This document shows positions 50,101-62,100 of a stretch of 64,000 nt of DNA, piece by piece. The position numbers and the translations under genes are program-made. Positions within the stretch are counted from its first letter, which is position 1; every line of letters starts with the position of its first letter. Location: NCBI RefSeq assembly GCF_030936135.1, contig NC_082618.1, positions 6,731,034 to 6,795,033 on the forward strand, read 5' to 3'. The notes under the pieces were generated by a model, which made no database searches, was not told the DNA's origin, and worked only from the letters and a program-made list of their open reading frames with translations. Origin of the DNA: Gavia stellata. Lineage: Eukaryota > Chordata > Aves > Gaviiformes > Gaviidae.

Positions 50101-53100
50101 TACATTGTCATTTTCATGCTCTTTTTGGGAGAGGGTGTTGATATCATTTTCAGTTCAAGATCATAGTCCATTTCATCAGAATCAGATGCACTAGCACTCG
50201 ATCGTCTTGCTGCACTGCGGTCTCGGGACTGTTTGAAAGCTTGCAGTTCATCACGGTACTCTACTACAACCCTGTCATCTTCATCCATATCCTGATCTTC
50301 TTCCTCCTCTTCCTCCTCCTCAATAGGCTCCTCAGGAACATTTACTAAGCCTGTAACAAAACAAACCAATTCTGATAAACTGAAATTTATCACTCATATA
50401 AGGTACCTTAAAACCAAGGCAAAAAAAAAAAAAATCACTGTAATTAACGATCCACTACAAATGAGTAGTTCTCTAAGGCAGAGTATTCTAAGTGGAATCT
50501 ATATTACAAAATAGCCTAAGTGGAAGAAAATCACCACAGGAGAAAAAAAGTCCATGGTGTTCAGTATCTCAGAAGCCTGCTCAAGCTGGACTGAATATAT
50601 AAAGTACAACTGCCTCTTGTAGTAAGTGCAGTTCATACTTCCTGAACTAAGCATAACAATTCCTATGATCTTGTGGGCTTAATGTGACAACTGCTGGCTC
50701 CGCGATAATCCTTTCAAGTCCTGTAAGCACTAATGCCAAAAAGAACGCACCTATCATTAGCATGAATTTATCACATATACTGATTAAAATATAAATCAAC
50801 AACTCAAATTTAGTCATCAGCAGTGTGCAAGCGTCTTTTCAGAAAGCAGTACGTTATCAACACGCAAAATCTTCCATGAGATTTGATACATCCATAGCTG
50901 TATTTTTAACAGGCCACTCATATGAAACTTTGACACTGTATTTGTCTCACATCACAGATTTTTACACCAATTATTTTTCTAATGCACACCCCCTACACCT
51001 TAGGGAGTAGATGAATATATTTGAGCCTAATTAATAGAATTTTCTATCTTTATTGTTCTACATCTAGAGCTTGCTTTTTCACAGAACGGAGGAATTGACA
51101 TAGCAAGTATGACAAATTGCCAAGAAGTTTAAAGAAGTTATCTTTTTTTGCCCTTGATGCTATAGCCCCCGTGTCCTCTATCTGTAAAAGAAAAATATCA
51201 CATAAAAAGTAGCAGCTGTTTTGGTAAGCCAATGAGCAGCGTGAAGTTTCTGCCTCAGTTGTTCCCTGGTTTTTTTTAAAGTACACTTCACTTTCACACA
51301 CCGCAGGGGGTTATATGAGGCATTGTTTACGGTCCTTTCCAGCCCTCCATTCCCCAGTTGTGTTCTTACAGGGTCAACATAGTGGCATCAGTTACCTGAA
51401 TGACGATGTTTATAAGGAGGAGTCAAGCCAACATCGTCCCCAATAAGCGTCCTTTTCTTTATCACATCCCGATGGATTCGACGTGAATGGTATCTTCGTT
51501 TCCTGAAACACCATAAAAAGAATGACATTCCTGTCACAGAAAAGGCATCGTGAATGAGCCATATTCAGTCCTGGATTAAGCATATGCAATTATCACTCAC
51601 TTCAATAGCAGACATACATTTATGTCAGAGATTTGTTCTGAATGTTTCGAATATAAACATCCTTTATTTTCATGAGAAAATACTTCCCTTGCGAATTCAT
51701 TGTCGCATTGCAAAAATCTTACTTACACATAAGCAGCACGTACATAAACCGAAAAGAAAATAAAAAAATCAAAACAGTTTTAGACTATCTTGTCCAATTA
51801 CCTGCAACGTTCCAATTCCTCTGTCCAATACTCACCAAGAATTGCTAAGAATCCCCTTCATGCCTCCATAATTTGGATTGCCGTATTTCATGTAATACTG
51901 GCTTCGCCTTGCAGCTCCCAGCTCTTTTTTGTCATCTGAAAAAACATAAATTAAAGGAATATTTCCCTTTTAGAATACATCTTACAACACTAGCATAAAA
52001 ATAAATAACCAACTAGTCAAAGACACAGAGAGTGGAAGTAAGACTGAACATGTCTTACAGATCAGCATTACTTCAATCTCCTTCATGAAGGACACAATTT
52101 TGCTGACACCTCTGAAATTTCTCCTACTACCACAGTTTAACTTGTGTCTAGAAACTTAATTCTAGGGAGACTGAATTTCTGCCTATCAGCTTAACAGAGC
52201 ATTACATCCCACAGTAACTGCTGGAGGCTATACTTACCTTATTCATGACCTTTCTTTTCTTCATGGATGTGTCACTTCCCACATGGCCCAGAAATTATAT
52301 GGATTTTCATTTTACTCATAAATATAATTTAATATTTCAACTGTATTTAGCAATAATAATTTCCACTAATACCTCATCGGCATCTCAAATGATTTTCATG
52401 TTTATAAAACATGAAATTTACCTCTGTGGAGAAGGGCATCACAAAACCTATTCTATGGTATTGGGAAGAACGCCCTGAGCCCAAGATAAAATTTTTATGT
52501 ACAATAATTTTCATACAACTTGAACTGAATTTAATTCACACATTAAATGTGGATTTATTGCAAAATCTTAATACCTAATGATTAGCAAAAAACCTAACAA
52601 TTTTGCAAATTAAAATTAGGTACTTCAAGTCATTAATTAGTCAACAAGTAAGACTACAACAAGCGATTAGTTCATTATGCTTGTTAAGCTGTTCATTTAC
52701 CTTTAGTAGCAAATCTCATGAATAGCTTGTTTCCTTTAGCCAGTTTATTGGCAGGGCGAAGATCATTACGCAGGAGAGAATCCTCTTCTACCTGGGAGAG
52801 GGCATCCAACTTTGGGGGGCAAAAAAGGTATTTTGGACTCAAAAATAAAATTACTGTTGAACAAAAATGGATTGCTTACAGAGAAGCAATCAAGTGATTA
52901 TTAAGAAAGTTACTTTTCAAATAATGTTCAAGTGAACTCTGCTTTTTTTTTCTTGACAAACTAATGTGAATTTTTAAAGTAATTTGCCCTGAAGATTTAA
53001 AATATTTCCTTCTCTTCCTTCATAACATTATCTCAGATTATTAAAATTATTCAGATTATTCAAATTTTCAAATGACACTATACTACTGACTGAAATGCAG

Positions 53101-56100
53101 AAAATAAATAGCACAAGTTGGACACTGAAAAACAACTATTTGATTTCTTTGCATGTTTCATATCTGAATGGTTTTACTAACAGGTTCTCATGCCCTCACG
53201 CAATGACTAAAAAGCTTTTTTTTTAATTTATATCTGCTCTATAGAAACTAAAATTCAGACTTCCATGATGTTTGAGTGTTCACTGAGCCATTCCTAAAGA
53301 AAATACTAATCACAGCTATTATATACTGAGCCAGTGAAGATTAAATTACTTACAAAACATCAATGCGCATGCTGATTCCCACACATATCTATGGACAACC
53401 TAAATCCCATTTGTCTCTTTAAGCACTGCCTTCACTGCTGAAAGGCCATTGCCTTCCATTATTGTTCTTTCATTGCCTCCTCTCAGCAGAAAAAAGCAGC
53501 CAGGCTAGCTCTTACATGCTGTATGCCCTAGCACTCTTCAAAATCGACTTTCACAAAACACCAACAGCATATCTGCACTTCCTGTCATTTCCCCATCTAA
53601 TTTACTTTGATAATTAAATTGTGAATTGTAAATATGTATGGTTAAAACTATAATATTATGAAGCCTTTACACCAGTCAGAGCAAAACTTCCAGAATAGTG
53701 TTTTCACTTTCCTTCTGTACTGACCTCAACATCACTTGGATTGTCATCCTCAACCTCGCCTTCTTCTGTCTCATCATCAGAACTTTCCTCCTGTTTTTCT
53801 AAGAAGGAAAATAATTGGGGAAAAAAAATAACCTCCATTTTAGCGTGTCAGTCACATTTGATTATTATTACCTATGTTCTCTGAAATCAAACTGAAGGTG
53901 TTATCCTTTCTTCTACGCAGCCTAGAGAATAATCAAAACAGTAAACATCTACAGAAATTTGAAGCACGCATGAGCACAGAATAACATTAACTAGACAGCC
54001 TCTGTGCAGATAACTGCCTGCAGCAGCACACACGGATTATTAATTTAATTCTTTGAAAGCAAATGAAATTGCACAGCATTTCAGGGTATGACAGAGATCA
54101 GCAAGGCCAAGACTGTAAAAGCCATATAAAAGCCTATTTCCTTCAGCCTCCCTTTAAAATGCTGCAAGTACCTACAAGTATCCAATACAAACAATGTAAA
54201 ACAGGTTATTATTCAAAAGCTTAGAAGTTTTGAGAGAGAGAAAAAAAATCTTAGTCATTTAATTTTTAAGTGAAATAACTAACAGAAGAGCGCACGCTTC
54301 CAGAACTATTAAATGTATGAGATGCTTGCACAGATTTTTCAGGGTTGTTTTTAGCTCAGAGTAAGAAAATTGATATTGGAATTCTTCTTTCAAACAGTCC
54401 TCCAAAAAAAGTAGCAAATATGGCCAATTATCAACATATACCAGTAACATTTGCAAAGATCTCAAAGTACTTCATAGACATAAGACTAAAAAAAGTATTT
54501 CAGAGTTCCTGATCTTAATCTCATCCAACAATATACTTGAAAACTTAAAATAGAGAGCAGCAGCTGTTCAAAAGATCCTGAAAATATACCCAAGTTCAAA
54601 GAAAAGAGTAAAGCACAATTAACCAAACTGAAACCAAAGAGAGAATTTAGGTAAACAAATGAGCCAAATTCAAACCCGAATAATTAAGTTCCATCAGGGA
54701 CGGCATTCAAGCACTTTTTTCCTCCCAAATGATAAGCTTCTCACAGTAAAGTCTAGTCTCTTGCTTCCCTAAATGTCTAAATAGCCCTCAAATTCCTATC
54801 TAAAAAAGGAATGCAACTAAACCAGATCACTCCTGTGTATCTGTATGCACCTCACACCTTAAGATGTAATTGAACAGTTTGTACTTTATCTAATATCCCA
54901 CTTTTCCAGAAGAACAGGTGAATAAGTTTATATAGGAGTAATTTAGATGAGAGTTGATATTTTGAGATGTGGTGTAATGATGATGTAATACGTAATTTGT
55001 AGCTATCAAGATTAAAGTCATATATTTATGCTCCATTTATACAAGAGAGTCACTAATCTCCAGAATCTTCATAACAAGTCTTACTTGAAGCATTATCAAC
55101 ATTTGACCAAAAATTAAAGTCACATGGATGGTTGAGGAGCCACTGTATTGTGGAGAAAAGCAATAAGAAGAAAAAGGGATGAGTTAGAAGGATCCACAAG
55201 TTTAACAAAGCCCTAAACCCCAAACATTCTAGAAAGGCTTTTGGTAGCACTGCAAATACCTAATAGAGAGATTGGCTACTTGCATTTTGTTCATACAGCA
55301 TGGTTAGACAAAACCTATGGAAGAGTTAATAAATACTGCATCTCTCTGCTTCGTACCATGTGGTACAGTACTTTGAACCACAGCAATTTATCACACCAGC
55401 CTAACAGCAAAACTGTCCTAAGGTAGCAAAAGCCTGATTTTTAATTTACACCCATAAAAGTAAAATAAATCTACAATTAAGGCATTCAGGTACCAGATTT
55501 ATCACAACATTAAGATGTACTTTCACCGCTTTGCTCTTTTATAACTGACCTTTCAGTGTGCTTCTTTCTTGAAAGTAAAATGGCGATATTTAGAGATGAT
55601 ACACAGTGGTGAAGTGATACAATGTCACATCAGTGTGAAGGATATACTTAAAGGATGGTGGTGTATCAAGAAAGGAATCAACTGTGGTATTTCAAAAATA
55701 GGACATTTTCTTACACCTGCTTTTTCCACACTTAGAATCCATCCTTTTACTGCCTTTGTACGCACATGACACAGACTTATTTCTGTGCAACATGTACCAC
55801 TATAAATATTGTATCTGAATATGACCCTACATCTAACATGTTCAGTATTGACTGAATTACTGCTTTTGGTCTAGCTCCAACCCACCTTTTAAGAAGCAGC
55901 TTCTTCAAAAGGTTTCCAAGATGAAAGCCTTTTTTAAAGCGGCAGAATACATTTACCTGAAACTATATGATAGAAGCTCCTTCAGTAATTTAGATTATGC
56001 AGTACCCAAGCACAAGTTTAAAGTTTCATTGATTTAACCAGATGATGTCTATATAAGCATATCTCAATCTACCTTTCTTGGTTTTTTCAGCTGTCTTCTC

Positions 56101-59100
56101 CTCATTGTTTTCTCTGCTTTTTGTTTTCTCTTGATCAGGCAAGGAACTCATATTTATTAGAGCCCGTGTTGCTGTTACTTCATCAAGCCAGACCACATTA
56201 CCTATGACATATATAAACACACACAAAAACAAAATGCAGTTTGTATAATCAAGCAGTCACATACACTGCCTTACTGGAGGGAAATTACTAACAAAAGTTC
56301 AGAAACGTTCTTGTATAGTGACACGACAAAAAAGTAATCAGATATACCCCTTGCAGGGAAAGTCATATTTTTTAACACGCTTGATAAGCTGGGACACACA
56401 CAACTTTCATCACATTACAACAAACACACACAACAACTGATCAAAACCAAAATCACTGAATTGCACAACCATATATATTAAGAGACTGCTTCCCGGGCAC
56501 AGCAAATTAGGATATTGAATAAGGGTCACTGTATTTCATGAATGCGTGAAATTTCATTCATTTCATGACATGAATGTATGTCATGAGTCACACAAATGCA
56601 ATTAAGGGGCAGGGGAAGAAAGAAGCCTTGATTTTTTTTTTCCCCTTTGGCAATTTAACAGAACCTTGGACCTTACTGCAGAATTCTGTTAATCTTTTCC
56701 AAAAAGCAGGAAAATAGGGGAAAACAGGAGAGACTGCTCAAGCACTTTGCACAGATTATAGTGTACACAGGTTAACAATATGATTCAGTACATGCCTCAT
56801 ACGGGCCTTAAGTATCAGCAGATGGTACTAAAATACAACTTACTAAGCCAATTAAAAGTATTCATACATGTCAAAACTGAAAGAGCTAAAACTGCTTAGA
56901 AACAGGTTTTGAACAAAAGGTTTCTGCACGGATGCATTCATACAAATACAGCAACAAATGTCATTTACTGCTCTGCCATTAAGCAGAGTGTATTCAGATA
57001 TCAAGAAAACTATACAGTATCCCAAAAAAAAAGATTCTCTCTTAAATTACTTGAACAGACAAGATCTACAAGGTGAAGAACACCCAGGTACTAACTTCAG
57101 TGACTGGCTAATAACTTTTCATTTATGTATGCCTACCCGCTCTTCACATCTCCAAATTTTCAAAGCCTTTATCATTCTATATTCATCAGTGTGAAACACA
57201 GAACACTGTCTAAATTCACCTTTGCACTAAGACACCTTGAGATGTAATTCAGTTGGAAATGTTAAAATTTTTGCCATGCTGCGACACAAACCTATGCTGA
57301 AAAGACAATGCTTTTTCTTGATAATTTCACCAAGTGTAGTTGGCATGCTAACTCAGATAGAGCATGAAAATTAATCGCTAATAAGATGTATTTTAACTAT
57401 AATGGGGTGAAGTATTGTTACGACTCTGAAGCCTGCATTTTTGCACTGCAAGTTCACTCTGGTTCCACGCTTAAATTTACTCATGTAGCATTTAAGAAAA
57501 AGGATAATCAGACAATCTTAGAAATGCAGCCTCAGATACAGAGTTAAGCTGTGCACTTACTAGCTTATGCACCACCATGGGTTCATCTAGCAGCTCTTTA
57601 CTGCAATTGTCCACCCAGGGTGCACTGCGTTTCAAATTTTCTGTCAGCTTGTGGCAGTATATCAAGCTGTCATACACAGTGACTTCAAGGTTACCAATAT
57701 GTTTTAGCATACCATGTCTTTTGTCTTGTACTGGAACTAATTCCTTCAGGGTCATTCCAGGGAACCACGCTACTAATTCTCAGGTCTCAGCCACGCTTGT
57801 CAATAAACCAGTTTTCAGCAATCCAAATCCAACTGGGAAACCTGCACTGTCTCCTACTTCTTTTTATATGATTTCAGTTACAGGGTTTCTAGCCACATGA
57901 CAATCTCAGAATCTTCCAGTTCCATGACCCAGCGCCCAACTGTAGCAAAGAGCTCTTGTACAGTCTTTAGTATCACTGAAGAAAGCATGACTGTCAACAA
58001 CTTTGTATCTTTCTGGCAATCTCACTGCATAGTTATTCCCCAAAACAGCCCTTGCAATGTAAATTTACATTCCTTTTCCAATCTATGTAAATGACATTCA
58101 GCTGCTACCTTCTTCCACCCAGTAATTTCTCCTTGAGAATGCACTAAGCAAATATGGCAATAGGTCTGCTCCTTTGCAGCACAAAACCACACCAACCTGC
58201 CTAACTGCACACAGCTCAATAATCTTCTCTCAGAATGTCTTATTTTTTGACACTCACAAGCAAGTATATTATTTATGTCAAGATGTAAGCAGTACAAAAT
58301 TTTAAACCTTTTTCTTTTTCCACTTAGAGACCTGCAAGTTATTCTATGCTCTCTCTTTCCTGTAATAAATACTCAACCAGATACCAGGCTTGATTTTCAC
58401 CATATGCTATTAATTCTTTCCTTCTAAATCTCTCTTGACTAAGGCAAATGACAGGGAAACTGAGACAGACAAAGATTGGTGACTTTGAAAGCCACAAAGA
58501 CATCCGAAGTACAGCTATGACGAATATTAAAAAAAGAGTAAGAATTACGGACAAAAGACTCCATTTACTTACATGAGGTATCATCCAACCACTCAATATG
58601 AGCAGGAGGATACTCTTTGAAATAGGCAAAGATGTCCTGTGTACTCATCTCATCCACCCCACAAATGTAAATTGTGTCCAGTCTCACTTTAGGAATGGCT
58701 ATAAAGAGGAAGAGATACAAAACTGGCACTTATTTCTATAGAGCAAGCTTTTATATTAGTAATGTATGGGTTTATAAAGCAAACATATTAAATAAGCTAA
58801 AGGGAAGCTAATTAAAGCAAAGTATGATGTACACCATTCTAAAACACCATAACTTGAATTATTATTCCACAATGCAAAACTTTAATAAATTGAGAATTAA
58901 AAAGAGGTAACATTACAAGCATTAGTAGATGCATACTGCAGATAGATACTGCATAGCAATCAAACTGCCTTAAAAACTTTTTTTTTTAAATGCTGCCAAA
59001 GTACTACCATTAAGTACTGTAGAGCCAGAATACTAACGAGGCCTGTGACCAGGACGTGTACAAAGCACTTCCATTGTATCATCTCATGGAGAGCTGTTAT

Positions 59101-62100
59101 AGGCCACAGCTTAGGGCGTCCAAGCTGCCAGTTGGAAAAAAAGCCTTGAGAACTAACTGGATGCCAAAAGCACCAATCTGTTGGGCACACACCTCCCAGC
59201 TGATCTGCTTATATTCCAACGTGCCCAGTGTGCCATGTAAGAGCACGTGTGCAACCAGTGCAGCTTCACTGTGCGTACAGCACAGAATCCGATCTCACTG
59301 TGCATGGGACACAGAATCCTCCACTCATACACAGTGCTCAAGGTCTTTTCAAAGAATTTAAAGATTCTTAAAGCAGCAGTGATCCAGAAGATGAATCTTG
59401 GACATGTAGCACTAGCTGCTGTTGCCAAACAGTAAATAAGGTTACACAAAAAATGTTTTCTTCTTTCTGGGATTGGTAAAACAAGGAGAGAAATGATAAC
59501 TGTGAAGTAGTTTAAAAAGTTACGACATTAAAACAAAAATGTGGCAAAAAAAAAAAAGTTATTTCTTTTGGCAATGATCTGGGAGAGCCTCTGGGATGCA
59601 GGAAACATAGGATAAATCAAGTAAAGGAACTGTGAGGAAGTAAACAAAGGGAATTTTTCTTCTTGACGGTTGGATAAACTCGTACCTTTCTTCATCATGT
59701 CCCGATCCAGCGCCACATTCCTTTGGGCGAGATTCACTTCAGCTCGAAAATGAAAGCGTTTTGCTCTTTGTTCCTTTTTCTCAATTGCTTCCTGCAAAAT
59801 GCCAAACAATGCAGTCAAAACAGGAATCACAGCAGCATTCCCCAACAAGATATTTAAAATAAAATTTACCAGACAGCAACAATCTATATTAATAATGCTG
59901 TTAACTCTGAAGAGAACTGTATGTTTCAGAATACAGAATTAATTCACTGAAAAATTTCTGTGCTACGTAATAGTTTTAATGCAGGTCCAGTAACATAATG
60001 GGAATCAAGATGCATGGAAAACAAGCCGTCTCAGACAATGCTCAGTCTCCATGATGGAACAGTAACATAATCTTTTCCTTCCTAACAAATGCACAGAGGC
60101 TGTGGAAAAAAAAAAAAAAAAAAACCTCTCTTAAAACAAGCATTTCTACCACCTGGAAAATTTGTCTTTTAAGAGATTTTTCCCTATCTTTCTTTTAAAT
60201 ATGTACAAAATATGTACAAAAAGGTAAACTTGTCTCACTGATCATGAATTTACCAACACTAGCTGGAGTGCTGACTGCAGAGATTTTATTTAAAAGCAGC
60301 CTGAATTGCCAGTCTAAGTAGCTCATGAGCAACAGCTTACGTTCACCTTGTGCAATTTTTGAAACTGAGAAGCTCCTTATTCTACAGAACTTATTAGGAA
60401 GCATTATAGATTTTTGGACCTTACTAACCAAAGTCAGACTTGGAACACAAACTGCCACCAATGATACCCAAATAAACATGGGCTTTTTACTGGTTTTTAA
60501 AAGATTGCCAAACATCTTTGACCACATTTCTTAAAGTTTTTCAGAGTTGCATCATTAAGAACATAACAAAAGATGACAGCTTTCCCCCAACTAGGGGAAC
60601 TTCAAATTCTTTAACAAACTGCAATACACACAAGCCAGATACTGAAGCCAAAAAAGCTGATTTTCAGTCTTCATCTAGAATCCTTTTCGTGCTCTTTGAT
60701 AAGCACAATCTCCTGAGCTTCACTAATGAAAAATGGGAATAAACATCATTTGTCAACATACTGTTGTGGTGGGGATTTGTATTTGTTAGAACATGTAAAA
60801 TTGTATCAGTCCTATAAAGTATATGACTAAATGCTTTTTCTCCACTACCAAATGCTAGATATAGTGGTCAATTGTACAATATGAAATAACAGCCAATTCG
60901 ATATTAAATGTACAGAGATGAGCTGTAGGATTAAGTTTCCACAGAATTATGTAACTTTAAGTTATTTAAATGCAACAACTGTTCACATTCTTCAAACTAT
61001 GTCTTAAATAATTAAACAATAAGATGCCCTTGGAAGATACAAGGCAATGAAACTGGATTTTCCTGCCAAGCACTTGTTCTTCCTTCTGTCACTCACTTAA
61101 TAGGAAAACCTGCAGCTGACTTGTCTCAAAGTGCTTTGTTTTGCAATTTTGAGTGGCACCAAGGCACTTTCAACAGAAACATTTTCAGGTTTGTGCACAC
61201 ACATTTTTGTAATTTAACAATGCTAATTCTCACAGTTTACAAGAGATATCAGGTCCTGATGCAGGCCACAACCAACAAAAGGAGAATTACCTAGTTGTTG
61301 AAAAATGCCACCTATCTGAACATGAGGCTAAGCTTCGGTGTGTGTTGGGGAAGAAATAAATGAAACTGTCCCTCCTTTCCAGTAGCAATAATTAGAATAT
61401 GTTGAAGAACCATAGCACAAAAATTACCTTGGACGTTACATCTATTCCAGTAATGAAACTTCCAGCTTTGTTTTCATATCTCCTACTAGTGTCCTGAAAC
61501 AAAGAAAAATGATGATGAAATCTCAATGAACGCTGAAAGCAACATACTTGCTATGCTGAAAAAAAGTCTGGCCAGTTCTACAAGAAATACATCCTCTTTC
61601 CCTTGATCCTTACTCCAAGCTACATCCCTTGATAGACAGGTACACAAGCAACAACTCTTACTGATGTCAGTGAAAGTAGAAGCATATGAGCTGAACCAAA
61701 CTTCCTTTACTATAACGATTCTTTTCTTTGGCAAAATTTAGTTTCTGTGTCTGCTGCTGCTATGGTTTTTACTTACTCTCCCTCAGCAGTACAGAGGAAG
61801 TCATCAAACAGCTTTCCCAACTAAAATTTCCACAATTTTGGTTTCAGGTATAATTTCCTTGTAAAACATGAACAGATTTAACAGTTACACCTGTATCCTG
61901 AAGTGTCAATTTGCAACTTTTAGTCTCAAAAGTCAGAACACCAAGCCATATCCACAATTAAACAAATAACTTTTACCCCTATTCCTATCAATATTTCAAA
62001 CTCCACTTCCAAGTACCAGCAAGATGAAGCATTACTGCTTTGATACAACCCTCCAGATAAAGGGTGAAAATGGAGAATGATGCGGAAAAAAAAAAATTAC

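Noticed and set aside
57577-57900. 107-codon plus-strand open frame in NCBP3 intron 4
   Set aside because: Shadow of the minus-strand decayed frame in the same place. The minus-strand reading is longer and more protein-like.
61505-61562. Plus-strand ATGATGA followed by CTGA, resembling a short C/D snoRNA
   Set aside because: No terminal stem, the spacing is too short, and it is antisense to NCBP3.
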